Assembly: GCA_022316685.1 (NCBI GenBank)
Contig: JAKJHU010000026.1
Location: 1,302,001-1,366,000 of the forward strand
DNA: 64,000 bases
Reading direction: 5' to 3'
Origin: Progne subis subis
Taxonomy: Eukaryota > Chordata > Aves > Passeriformes > Hirundinidae
The notes under the pieces are model-generated. The model worked only from the letters and a program-made list of their open reading frames with translations, made no database searches and was not told where the DNA came from. The translations under genes were made by a program, and so were the position numbers. This document shows, piece after piece, positions 36,161 to 46,504 of the stretch (position 1 is the stretch's first letter; each line of letters begins with the position of its first letter).

Positions 36161-38130
36161 AATCATTGAATTACGAGATCAGTTAGTTTGGAAAATACCT
36201 TTAAGATTGTTGAGTCCGGCCCTTAACCCAGCACTGCCAAGCCCGCCACTAACCATGCCCCAAGTGCTGCATCTACACGTCTTTTAAATGCTGCTGGGGT
36301 GGTCACTCAACCTCTTCCTCAGGCAACCAGTTGTCCAATGCTTGACAAGTATTTTGTGAAGAAATTTTTCTTAATACTCAGTCTAAACATTCCCTGGTGC
36401 AGCTTGGGCTCGTTTCCTCTCATCTTGTCACTTGTTACCTTATAGGAGAGACCAACGCTCACCTCACTGCAGCTTCCTTTCAGGGAGTTGTAGAGATCAA
36501 TAAAGTCTCCCCTGAGCCTCCTTTTCTTCAGGCTAAACAATCCCAGCTCCCTCAGAGGTTCCTCATAAGCCTTGTCCTCCGAACCCTTCACCAGCTCTGA
36601 GCCCTTCCCTGGACCCACTCCAGCATCTCAATGTCCTCCTTTGTAGTGAGGGGTCCAGAAGAGGACACAGGATTTGAGGTGTGCCCTCACCAATGCCAAG
36701 TACAGGGGGAATGATCACTGTCCTGGTGCTGCTGGCCACACTATTGCCCATACAGGCCAGGATGTCACTGGCCTTCTTGGCCACCTGGACACACTTCTGG
36801 ATCCTATTCAGGCGCTGTCAAGCAGCACCTCCAGGTCCTTTTCCTCTAGGCAGATTTCCAGCCTCTCTTCCCCCAGCCTGTAACGCTGTCTGAGGTTGTT
36901 GTGACAATAAGATCCCAGCACTTGGCCTTGTTCAGCCTAGTACTACTGACCTTGGCCCATCAATCCACTCCTGCCCAACCTGGCATCACCTGCAGACTTC
37001 CCCTTTATTCTTACCCATAAACAGTCAAATTTATTGACAGATTTATAAGCTGTAGACAATCATAACACTCCTAACGTTCAGGGCTACCTTGCTAGCTCTC
37101 CTTCCTTGCCTATCTGTTCTGAGGAGTTTACAGCCATCCGTTGCAGCATCCCAGTTGTGCAAATCCTCCCACCATGTTTCCATGTTTCCATGATGGCCGC
37201 TCTGTCACTGTTTTCCTGCTTCCTAATGGCTTCCAGCTCCTCCTGTTTGTTGCCCAAGCCATGTTCAGTGGTGTAGATGTACTTCTGTTGGGCTATTAAT
37301 TCTGTCACCTTTTTTTGGGGCAGAAGCCCTGATTCCTATATGACCTTTCTCAGGTTCTTCTATGCTTTCTGACACATCAATGTCTCTTACATCTAGGCTG
37401 CTGCGTGGAACTCTGTTTCTACCTCCTGTGACATTGCAGACTGAAAGACCTTGCCAGTTCACTATTCCTCAGACATGGTGTGCTGCCTCCACGCTGATCT
37501 CTAGCAAGCATGACTTTATCAAGTCTAGTTTAAAGCTCTTTCATTGATACTTTGTGTGCAAAGATGCTTTTCCTCCTTTGAGACAGGTGTACTTTGTCAC
37601 CAGCAGGTTCAATGTCATGTAAACCAGCCCATGATCAGAAAACTCAAAAATCTCCCAGTGGCACCAGGCTCAGAGCCAGGTATTTATCTGATGGCTCTTC
37701 CCATTTCTTCCCTTATCATTCCCTGAGACAGGAAACACAGAGAAAGCACTGAGTGTGCTCCTGATCCCCCAACCAGTCATCCTGAGGCTTCAAGGGAGAG
37801 ACTTCAGTCATATCTCTCTTGATTGTCCTTGGGCTTCTTATTGCAAATCTTGCTATCTCCCTGAAATATGGGTTAATAATAATGGGTTTTCCCAAGGGCC
37901 ATGCCAGGGTAGGAAGCTTTCTCATCCTATCTCTAATCCTGGGCCCAGGGAGGCAGCAGGCTTCCTGAAGAAGTTGGCTCACTGGGTCTTTGTTCCGTTT
38001 AGAAGGGACTCTCCTTTGACAATGGTCCATCTGTCTTCAACCTCCTCACCTCCTCCCCAAGCTCTGTCACTTAGCGGAGGAGCTCCTCTGCCTGGGCACA
38101 CCTCCCATAGCTGTGCTCTCTGCTGCCCTA
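36161..38130 (-). mobile_element. CR1-like LINE, antisense, with deleted endonuclease/RT core
   Basis: Read on the minus strand from 38130 the order is as follows. (1) An ORF1-like piece (38030-37716) has CCLPGPRIRDRMRKL and RSPRTIKRD, resembling the SGNH-esterase-like ORF1 of bird CR1-type elements. (2) A piece at about 37290-37170 has NKQEELEAIRKQENSDRAAI and METWK, like the start of the ORF2 endonuclease. (3) The ORF2 C-terminus (about 36560-36450) has LRELGLFSLKKRRLRGD. (4) The 3' tail, whose end near 36161 is the reverse complement of the TTCCAACC/ATGATT-type CR1 terminus. Most of endonuclease and reverse transcriptase is missing. One internally deleted copy is simplest, but two adjacent insertions are possible. 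The assignment is from memory of consensus features. Confidence 0.75.
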
Positions 38131-38516
38131 TCATCTAAGTACTGGCCTACAATGTAGCATAATTCTGTATTTAAATTAAATCTATGCAATTGCTGGTCAA
38201 AACTTAAATACGTAACAGGGTGCCGTTGCTGGAGATGTCACACTACCTGTCAAACTTGGAGGTGACTGTAATGTGTAAGTGCAATGCTCTGGTTTTTCTT
38301 TGTTTCAATTTTTTTTGGCATTTGCTTTCTCACTATAGGAAGTGTGGCAATATGCTGATCAATACTCCCAAAATTCAATCATAAGTTGGTCTCAAAATGA
38401 CAATGTTGGCATTTAAGTTGAAATAACTTTTTTTAAAGTAGATACTGAAGACTAGTTCTGCAAACAAGAATTTTATGCTATGCTGTGGGGTCTTCTAACT
38501 TTTTTAATTTTTTCAG

Positions 38517-38631
38517 GTGGCAGAGATAAGCGTGGAGGTCCCATTCTAACATTTCCAGCTCGTAGTAACCACGACAGAATACGGCAAGAAGACCTTAGAA
38601 GACTAATTTCATATCTAGCCTGTATTCCTAG
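38517..38631 (+). CDS. TRIO: TRIO exon 3: Sec14 domain, second part
   Basis: The acceptor is TTTTTTCAG|GTGGCA and the donor CCTAG|GTAAGT, a near-consensus donor. The first two bases complete Gly; the exon ends with AG of a Ser codon. It reads GRDKRGGPILTFPARSNHDR then IRQEDLRRLISYLACIP, the highly conserved Sec14 segment shared with kalirin (kalirin reads LVTYL where TRIO has LISYL). Length is 115 nt, phase 1 in and phase 2 out. Skipping it alone would break the frame. Confidence 0.97.
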
Positions 38632-39167
38632 GTAAGTGATCATCTGTTAACCTCTGAGGCTGTGTAACAAAATAAATGGATTATGTTGCAGTGCTCCCAC
38701 AAGCTAGCAGACTGAATGAGTTAATAACACGCACAAATCAATACCAAGTTTTGTCATTTGCTGTTTTCAAATGGCTCTTTGGAAGAGAAATAATTACTCT
38801 GCCTATAAAAGGAAGGCTGCTGGCAGAAGGTCTGGTGGGCTTTAGCTGGAAGTAGTTTGTGTCTCAGAAATGGCACTGCCATGCCGCATTGGTTGTTGCT
38901 GTGTTAAAGACTGCAAATACAACCCAAAGGCTTTCACTACGTCAGTAATTAAAAATATGCTGGTCATCATTCACCATATGCCTCATGTGGAGTGCGGTCA
39001 GCACAGGACTCCTAACTGTTATTTGTGTTAGATAAGTCACAGTGTCCTGATACAACACAGAAATAACCAGGAGAAAGGTATTAGAAATTGCTTGTAAAGG
39101 TCAGCAGTGTGACCCATGAATTGCGGTGAGCTGTTTAAATAAATTGGCAGAAGTCAAATCTGGTGCT

Positions 39168-39222
39168 AGTGTGTGTGTGCATATATACACTGCCACATAT
39201 ACATATACATATATATACGTAG

Positions 39223-39259
<37 letters not shown>

Positions 39260-39262
39260 CAC
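39168..39262. repeat. Alternating purine-pyrimidine tract, (TG)n, (TA)n, (CA)n
   Basis: A GTGTGTGTG run passes into CATATATAC and ACATATACAT units, then an uninterrupted run of about 13 CA units at about 39228-39253, then TATATACAC. It is likely to vary in length and could adopt Z-DNA; no function is implied. Confidence 0.9.
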
Positions 39263-40342
39263 TTCAAGCAAAAGTTCAATACTTTGTATGTCTCTAAAAA
39301 AAGTTTGTTCATATAGAACTTTGCTTTCTGTAGTAATCAAGATGGGGGACAAAAATGATCCAAAGACCCTTGACTTTAGATGCGTCTTGGAACCTGCCAG
39401 CATTTGTTACAGACTGGAGCAGTGCTGACTGTGTTTCACTATGTTTGTCTATGACCACGAGCAGCAGTTGTGATTACAGTTGAAAAAAATTCCTTGGACA
39501 ACATCCCTGAGTGCAGTATCTTCCATGCTTGTGTAACGTGCTAATTTACTGAGATTCTTTGCACTTGATATGATCAAATGTCAGTTTCAGACTGAAAAAG
39601 GTGGTTTGATAAAAGTAACTTCAAGGCATCTATCTGAGAGTGTATGTGGCCTCCTTTTTGTAAAGTTACCTGGTGAAGTTGGGGGACTTAGAGAAAGGAG
39701 AACAGGAAGAAAGCTTGAAATTTTTACTCTCAGATTTGAATGGTGAGGTGTATTCTAGCCATCTAGAGCTTCAAGTTGCTAGAGAAGTTGATAGATAAAT
39801 ATGCATCAAAATGTGTCCCAAGAATTTTTTTAGAGATGATCAGGGCAAGAAACAGTCTTCCTCTGGCAAAAGGTATATGTTAGTTCAGGATCAATAGATC
39901 TTAAATGAGAAGAAAGTTAGTGCCTGTTTTATACTCTTGAAGCATTGGCAAGCTTTTGAGAATAAAGGGAGATTTAGCAAAAGCAAGACTTGTTTTCATA
40001 TATATTTAAGGGACTGATGATGCAACTCTAACTAATTAGAAATCCCAATTGGTACAAATATCCCCAGACTCTTGGGGTGTCTGTCTTATTTGTTAGTTTG
40101 TCAGTACTGTTACTTGATGTAGCTGAAGAATCACATGTATCAGTTGTTTAGCAAGAGATCTAAAAGCTTAAGCTGACTCAATCTCACAATTTTACTGATT
40201 TTACAATTTATCTGATTTAAAAACGTGGCCAAACTTATGTCACCACCACAGCATGGGCCAGATATTTTAGTGTAGCTCAGGCTTACCAATACATGACCTT
40301 TGGCTCCCTAGAACAAATCTTGTGATCCTTGGCCGAAAGGGA

Positions 40343-40442
40343 TTCTGCTTGTGTGAGATGATGTGGCTCCATGATGGAGGACACAGCCACACTTCTGCTT
40401 GTGTGAGATGATGTGGCTCCATGATGGAGGACACAGCCACAC
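40343..40442 (+). repeat. Perfect 50-bp tandem duplication
   Basis: The copies at 40343-40392 and 40393-40442 are identical at every base. Each contains an inverted repeat, TGTGGCT with AGCCACA, around CCATGATGG, so each could fold into a hairpin. The following bases (TGTGTCACACGATGAGG) look like a diverged further part. Perfect identity suggests a recent duplication or an array of variable copy number. Confidence 0.95.
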
Positions 40443-41920
40443 TGTGTCACACGATGAGGGACCACGTTGCACACCCCAGCAGATACGTGCCTTGTGAATT
40501 AGTAGCAAGCACTCCCTGTGCAATCCTCAGTGTGGCAGGGATAGGGATGGGCTGAGCAGCCCTTCTACTGCCATTTGGCCTTTCAGTAATAGGTCTGTCT
40601 TTAAGACAATAGGTTTTTTCCCTTGAATCCTGTGGGGATTTTAGAAAACATTTTCACCATGCCGTTTTTGCCTTTCCTATGGGCAGGTAGGAGAGCCAGC
40701 ATTTATCATGATAAACTTGTTTTTTGAGATGTTATGGGATGTTTAGTCTCTCTTCTTTTCCCTAGCTTTAAACTTTTCAAACTTAAAAAAACATTCCCCT
40801 TCTGAGGAACTCATATTACCACTTCTTCCAGATCTCCTATATCAGTCATAATCCATCTTTTTGCAATGTGGCCAATAAGACTGAGTAAAATATGTTCCCT
40901 GCCTCTTGGACACTCTGAAAACCTCTCCACATGAACTCTAGAATGGCATTTGAATTAGTCACATCCCTGACAGTGACTCATGCTCAAACAATGGACATTT
41001 TGTCCTTTTTGATAGTCCATTGGCTATGATACATTGGTTTTGAAATATTTTCCTTCCTATGGTCATGTTACAGAGTCATGTAGCAAATTCTCCTGGAAGA
41101 AAATCAGAGTTTCTGGTGGTGGTTGTGGTGATTGTCAGTTTTGATCAGTGGCAAGAACTAAATGTACGGAAGATATTGATGAAAAGAAATTAAATCTTCC
41201 ATTCTCTGAGGGGATGCTGGAGAATTTGAGTGTAAGGTCTGTCAACTTTTGGACAGGAAAATTGAGCTCAAATTTTGTAGAAACAGATTGATGTGGTTTT
41301 CTTCACAAACATAAAATACTGTGTTGTTTTTTAACTGTTCACAAATTAATCCTGTTACAGAAGAAATTGTCAATAAATGGGTGTTTTTCCTCTACAGACT
41401 CTAACTCTCAGATAAAATGGTTCTAAATCTGAGACAGTTTGAAAAAGTTGCAAAGTGGTACGTAAGAACAATTTGCTGTCTTCTGTCTTTTAGAGGATCC
41501 CCTCAATCATTAGAAAGACAAGAATAGTGTCATCAGTCAAGTAAGTGTGTGTGTGTTCTGAAGAGTCAGTTATAAACGAATTAGGTATTGCTGCTTTAGG
41601 TAATGGGAAGTTTATTGTGTGTAAGGTGAGGGAGAAACAAGACTGGATGATGAATCATCATGAATATAAACAGTGAAAATGACAGTGAAGATAATGGCAG
41701 GATATCAAATCAGCAAGAAATATAAAGCTATCCCCCACAAGGAGTTTGGCATGGGTGTGAAAGAAGGATCTTGAGAAGTTTGTGAGATCTGCTGTATATG
41801 GTCAGCTAGTCAGTAGTGAGTCCCTGAGGAGACCACGTTCATTAGGCAGTGTGGTGCAGTAGAGTACTGTATTGGAAGTTGAAACACTTGCTTGATAACC
41901 TTTCTTTCTGTTTTCTGCAG

Positions 41921-42113
41921 TGAGGAAGTATGTAAACGAGGATTCACCGTCATTGTAGATATGCGTGGGTCAAAATGGGACTCCATAAAGCCTCTACTGA
42001 AGATTTTACAGGAATCCTTTCCATGTTGTATTCATGTTGCACTGATAATCAAGCCAGACAATTTCTGGCAGAAACAGAGGACTAACTTTGGCAGCTCTAA
42101 ATTTGAGTTTGAG
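41921..42113 (+). CDS. TRIO: TRIO exon 4: Sec14 domain core
   Basis: The acceptor is TTTTCTGCAG|TGAGG and the donor GAG|GTAATT. One base finishes Ser, then 64 whole codons: EEVCKRGFTVIVDMRGSKWD, SIKPLLKILQESFPCCIHVA, LIIKPDNFWQKQRTNFGSSK and FEFE. This is the central beta-sheet and lipid-pocket region of the Sec14 fold. The EEVCKRGFTVIVDMRG and NFWQKQRTNFGSSKF blocks are diagnostic of TRIO/kalirin; CCIHVALIIKP fits TRIO (kalirin has AEIHVALIIKP). Length is 193 nt, phase 2 in and phase 0 out. Reading through the donor adds 15 codons before a stop, an intron-retention product only. Confidence 0.98.
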
Positions 42114-42747
42114 GTAATTTCCCCTGTGGTATACAAATTTATATTTACTTTGTGGTTTTAAATGTTCTAATGATCAGCGCCTTGAAAACTCTCAGATAAA
42201 TTATATCCTGCCTGAAAGAAGAGGTACTTTAGACCAATGATGCTAGAAGAAATGTGGTTTTCTTCAAGTACTTAGGCTAGGTAATTGTGCATGTTGTTGT
42301 TTATATTCTTTTTGTAAGCTCAAGAAAGATTGAATTAAGTTTTTCCCCCTAATGATAAAAACTCTAGGTTTTGTCTCTTTGTTATCTTAGTCTACATTAT
42401 GGTAGTTGTGGTATCTCCAGAATCCAGAGGAAATCAGCTGAATGAACCTTGCTGTTGTCCTGCAGCCTTGCAATACAGAAAGCCAAAACTTAATCAGAAC
42501 AGTAATCAAGAGTGGTTACTCTTTTGTTCTTAAATGTAGTGAGGTAAGAAAGAAATGTGGGGGAAATATGCAAGGCCTCCTGTCTTCTGCTGATCAGAGT
42601 TCATACTTGAAATGCGTGAGAAAATTTGTCATGTGAACTTCATGAGCAAAATGATCAACTCTTACAAAGAGAAAAGCAAAAACTTGAAAGGAAATTTCAA
42701 ATTCATTTCAGTAACAGCATTTTTTTCTTTCCATTTTTATTTTTTAG
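42114..42747 (+). other. TRIO: TRIO intron 4 (634 bp), the shortest intron here
   Basis: It runs from GTAATT to a T-rich tract ending TTTTTAG. No repeats or other signals are seen. Confidence 0.95.
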
Positions 42748-43260
42748 ACAAATATGGTGTCTCTGGAAGGCCTTACCAAAGTAGTTGACCCTTCTCAGCT
42801 AACCCCAGAATTTGATGGCTGTTTGGAGTACAACCATGAGGAGTGGATAGAAATCAGAGTAGCCTTTGAGGACTACATTAGCAATGCAACCCATATGCTG
42901 TCCAGACTGGAGGAACTGCAAGATATATTGTCAAAAAAGGAAATGCCTCAGGACCTGGAAGGTGCTCGCAATATGATAGAGGAGCATTCACAATTAAAAA
43001 AGAAAGTTATTAAGGCCCCTATCGAGGACCTTGATGTGGAAGGACAAAAGCTGCTCCAGCGGATACAGAGCAGTGATAGCTTTCCCAAAAAGAACTCTGG
43101 GTCAGGGAATGCAGACTTACAGAACCTTTTACCCAAAGTGTCCACCATGCTGGACAGGCTGCACTCGACACGGCAGCATCTGCATCAGATGTGGCATGTG
43201 CGGAAATTGAAATTGGACCAATGCTTTCAGCTCAGGCTGTTTGAGCAGGATGCTGAAAAG
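42748..43260 (+). CDS. TRIO: TRIO exon 5: end of Sec14, spectrin repeat 1, start of repeat 2
   Basis: The acceptor is TTTTTAG|ACAAAT and the donor AAG|GTAAGG; 171 whole codons, phase 0 at both ends, the largest exon in the window. It starts TNMVSLEGLTKVVDPSQLTP, closing the Sec14 domain. From about residue 29 (YNHEEWIEIRVAFEDYI) it is helical spectrin-repeat sequence: SNATHMLSRLEELQDIL, MIEEHSQLKKKVIKAPIEDL, and LHSTRQHLHQMWHVRKLKLD near the end. It finishes in FEQDAEK, the conserved opening of the next repeat. TRIO rather than kalirin is clear from CLEYNHEEWIEIRVAFEDYI. The frame continues 24 codons past the donor before a stop. Confidence 0.98.
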
Positions 43261-46200
43261 GTAAGGATTGAGCGAGGAGACTATAAATGGCCAAAACCTG
43301 ATGGCCTTGAAAGAAGTACCAAGGGTAACTGAAAATAGTAACTTTTGTCTTTGAAGTTAATCACTAGCCTTTTAATGAGAAATAAGGGACTTCTTGATTG
43401 AGAGACACTCAGGGTCTTCTGGAGTAAAGGGCATGGGATAGTACTTCTAAGCTGTAAGGAACGCACGAAGCTCTTATCAAGGAGAATTTTAACTGCTAAT
43501 GACTTCAAAGCATTTATTTTGTTAATCATTTGTTCCAGACAGATGCTTTTGCATGCATCAAGTAAAGAATCCTGTATACTTCATGAATACAGATGATTAT
43601 GGACTACATTGGTCTTCTTTTGAGTGATCTTTGGGAAGTGAGTGACAGGCAGTCAACAGAGTCTGAAGAGGCTGACATGGGGAACTGCTTCGTTGAGGCA
43701 GGGATTGAAGTCCTAGGCTAAAAACGGATGTATCTCTTCTGACAGTGCATATGTCATTAACAGAGAGCAGTGATTTCAGAATGTTTGGGGCTAATCAGTC
43801 CCTTCAAATGAGAAAGCCCTTGATTGTCATGGAATTTGAAGAGGAAGTATGGCAGGCAGATCACTTTTAGATGAGCTCAGATAAGGTCTATTTTCATGTA
43901 GAATGGTTTTTGCGATCACTTATTATTGACTTGTTACCATGGAACAAATAGCTATAGGGAAGGGTGTGGAATTTTTCTCTGAGAGTAGTAGTAACTAGAC
44001 TATGCAGTCAAGTAGTAGGTATGTTTTTTATCAGAGCTTAAAATAGTCAGATTTCTTAAAGTATTTTACATAAGATTGTCCTGAACTGCATGAGACCAGT
44101 GGTCCATGTTAAACCAGTATTCTGCTCTCCAGCAGCTGTCACTAGCAGATGCATGGGAAAGGGTAAAAGCAGAGCAAACATATAAAACTTAACTTCTTCC
44201 TGCTTCTTCATTTGTATTCTTCACACATACTTTCCCTTACGCTCATCATTTCAGCTCAGGGTCTTTTTTTACACTACTGTAATGTTTTCTGCTGTGATTA
44301 ATTTCGTTTTTTTTTTTTTAAGTACCATTTAAAACAAATATTTACTGGATGGATATAGCTGAAAATAGTAGGGACATATTAGAGAGTTGGAAAAAAGATA
44401 AAATGACTATCTGTTTCTAAAATGATTTAGAAAATAATGCAAGCTGTTGTTCCAGTGTTGCTCTTTCAGACCCAAATGCTTTTTATCAACCTTGCAGCCA
44501 CCTCATTACAGCATTTAATTATTCTGCATTATAGCATATCTTTCAGTACCATGTGAGCACCATCAAAATATATTTTGTTAATTTTCTCATGTTTTATCAA
44601 ATTGCTTACATAAGTTGGGCTTTAAGAAACTTCTTGTGAAATACTTGAGCCTGTGGGATTGACCTCTGTCCTGCCATGTGGTTGCATAAGCTCCCTATCA
44701 GTGTTTTCTATGTTTCTGATTCCAAGAACAAGTCTACATTAAATAAGATACATCTTTCTGTCAAAAGGGAAATATTGGGCACCTCAAAATGAGGTTGACA
44801 GCAGCTACCATATCTGGGACTGTTTTTCTATTATTAGCCAGTAAAAAGAGATTAAAAAGAAGGTTTGTGTAGTATCCTAACTCACTTTAGGATTAAGACC
44901 CTTGCTTTAATCTACTTGCAGCCTGTATTTTAACTGCATGTGTCAGATTATGACAGCTCATGACTTTTTTATCAGTGTATGCCTGTATTTTACTGAAATG
45001 TGGGAAAGGATGGGATCTTGGTTGGAAAGAGGAAGGGTATTGCATGGGGAGAAATAAACATGTTCCTTTTGGAAGACTTGCTCAATTCAGTGCAAGAAAT
45101 TTGGACTAGTTTAGGAGAAGAGAAGGCAAAAAAGGGATGAGGTGGGAGTGAATCTCAATTCAGTGCAAGAAATTTGGACTAGTTTAGGAGAAGAGAAGGC
45201 AAAAAAGGGATGAGGTGGGAGTGAATCTGACTGGAATTGCCCTTTAAGTGTCTGAAGGCAGCAAATTGAAGTGACCTAGAGAAGGATGGTCACGAGCAGT
45301 ATAGTGTCTGTTTTGAATAATGTTCTAATGCATTTTCACTGAGTTCTAGATAAGAAGCTTAAAATTTTAGGAGTATGTGGTCATCTGTCTCAGTTATCTA
45401 AACTTCAAAAGTTTGGTTTACAGTTCTTGCCATATTGTGATCTGCTTATAATTTAGTTTGTCATGGACTTGGGACAAATACTGGACTTGATAATGTTGTT
45501 CTGTCAGCCAGCATATTTTGAAAGATCTTTAAATGAATGCTTACTGCTTACTCCTACTGTTTTTTCCTGGACAATCTACTTCAGCTTGTCTAGAGAGCAT
45601 GCGTATCTCTTTTGCTGGCATATATCAAAGATTTCAAGACCATTGTGAGCAGGTGGGGTGTTAGACAGCTCTTTGCTGTGTTGCTTAGTCTTTGAAAACT
45701 GTGTCTTCCAGTCCCACTGTTAACATACCTGTGTGCCTTCATTGATGGCTGCTATCATATAAGGTCTCTCCTAAAATTATTTAAAAAAAAAAAGAGCTTA
45801 TTTAAAGATTATTCTTAAATTTCTCTGGAAGAAGGTAACTCTGCTCACGTATACTTTTAATAATTCATCTAGAAATAGAATAGTTGTTTTCAAATCTGCG
45901 ATAAACTTATGAAGTAAAAATACTAAATTTGTTGCTGAAGTACTTGATCAGCATGAAAGAATTTATATTTAATTTCCATGAGTTGCCATTTTCATTCTAA
46001 ACTGCTAAGCTGCTGACATCACTAAGTGCTGACACTAGGGAATGTATAAGCTTGGCAACTCAGGGCTGTGCTCCAAGTCTGTTTGTTTACTATGACTTCT
46101 TTGTAATAATGAAGTTTGTGATTGTGAAATTACTGTAGCTTGTTGAGATAAACACCTACAGTAAAGATAACACTAAAAGCCTCAGCTGTTCGATGAAAAA

Positions 46201-46381
46201 AGACAGGTTTCAGCAATGATTGGGTTAAAATATACCATAACTTACAATGGAAGGAGCGTCAGTGTTAATTTTCATGGCCTTAGACTGTATTCTGTGTTCA
46301 TAGGTGTCTTACATTACTGCTCCATGATTTCTGCCATAACAAAGTACTAAACTTCCTTCTTCCCTTAATATTTTCGTGTAG
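43261..46381 (+). other. TRIO: TRIO intron 5 (3.1 kb)
   Basis: It holds a perfect 73-bp tandem duplication (45081-45226), a T run (about 44309-44322) and an A run (about 45782-45793). No other gene is seen. The acceptor is TTTTCGTGTAG. Confidence 0.93.
45081..45226 (+). repeat. Perfect 73-bp tandem duplication
   Basis: The copies at 45081-45153 and 45154-45226 are identical, and the match extends two bases further (CT). The unit is purine-rich (AGGAGAAGAGAAGGC, GGGATGAGGTGGGAGTG). Perfect identity indicates a recent event or a copy-number variant; an assembly duplication is also possible. Confidence 0.95.
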
Positions 46382-46504
46382 ATGTTTGACTGGATCACAC
46401 ACAACAAAGGTTTGTTTCTGAACAACTACACAGAGATTGGGACCAGTCACCCCCACACGATGGAACTTCAGACACAGCACAATCACTTTGCCATGAACTG
46501 TATG
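46382..46504 (+). CDS. TRIO: TRIO exon 6: spectrin repeat 2, first part
   Basis: The acceptor is CGTGTAG|ATGTTT and the donor ATG|GTAAGA. It has 41 whole codons, phase 0 in and out: MFDWITHNKGLFLNNYTEIG, then TSHPHTMELQTQHNHFAMNC and M. This continues FEQDAEK from exon 5 as helix A and B of the second spectrin repeat. TRIO is distinguished from kalirin by NKGLFLNNYTEIGTS (kalirin has NKELFLQSHTEIGVS). Skipping keeps the reading frame. Confidence 0.97.

Larger units (their letters stand above)
31416..38516 (+). other. TRIO: TRIO intron 2 (7.1 kb) carrying retroelement insertions
   Basis: The intron runs from GTACAG to a T-rich tract ending TTTCAG. It holds an antisense LTR-like element (about 31880-32655) and an antisense internally deleted CR1 (about 36161-38130), both opposite to TRIO transcription. 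Between 32656 and 36160 I see no gene. Confidence 0.9.
38632..41920 (+). other. TRIO: TRIO intron 3 (3.3 kb)
   Basis: It holds a TG/TA/CA dinucleotide-rich tract (39168-39262) and a perfect 50-bp tandem duplication (40343-40442). No other exon or gene is seen. It ends with TTTTCTGCAG. Confidence 0.9.

Noticed and set aside
37265..37462. Minus-strand ORF as a host gene
   Set aside because: It lies inside the CR1-like fragment, between ORF1-like and endonuclease-like pieces, so it is retroelement sequence.
42748..43260. Kalirin (KALRN) as the gene
   Set aside because: Residues that differ between the paralogues, such as CLEYNHEEWIEIRVAFEDYI, MSNVDSWCKACGEV and NKGLFLNNYTEIG, match TRIO as I know it rather than kalirin.
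43261..43332. In-frame extension of exon 5 beyond 43260
   Set aside because: The donor AAG|GTAAGG is strong and the TRIO protein continues with MFDWI from exon 6; the extra 24 codons are intron read-through.
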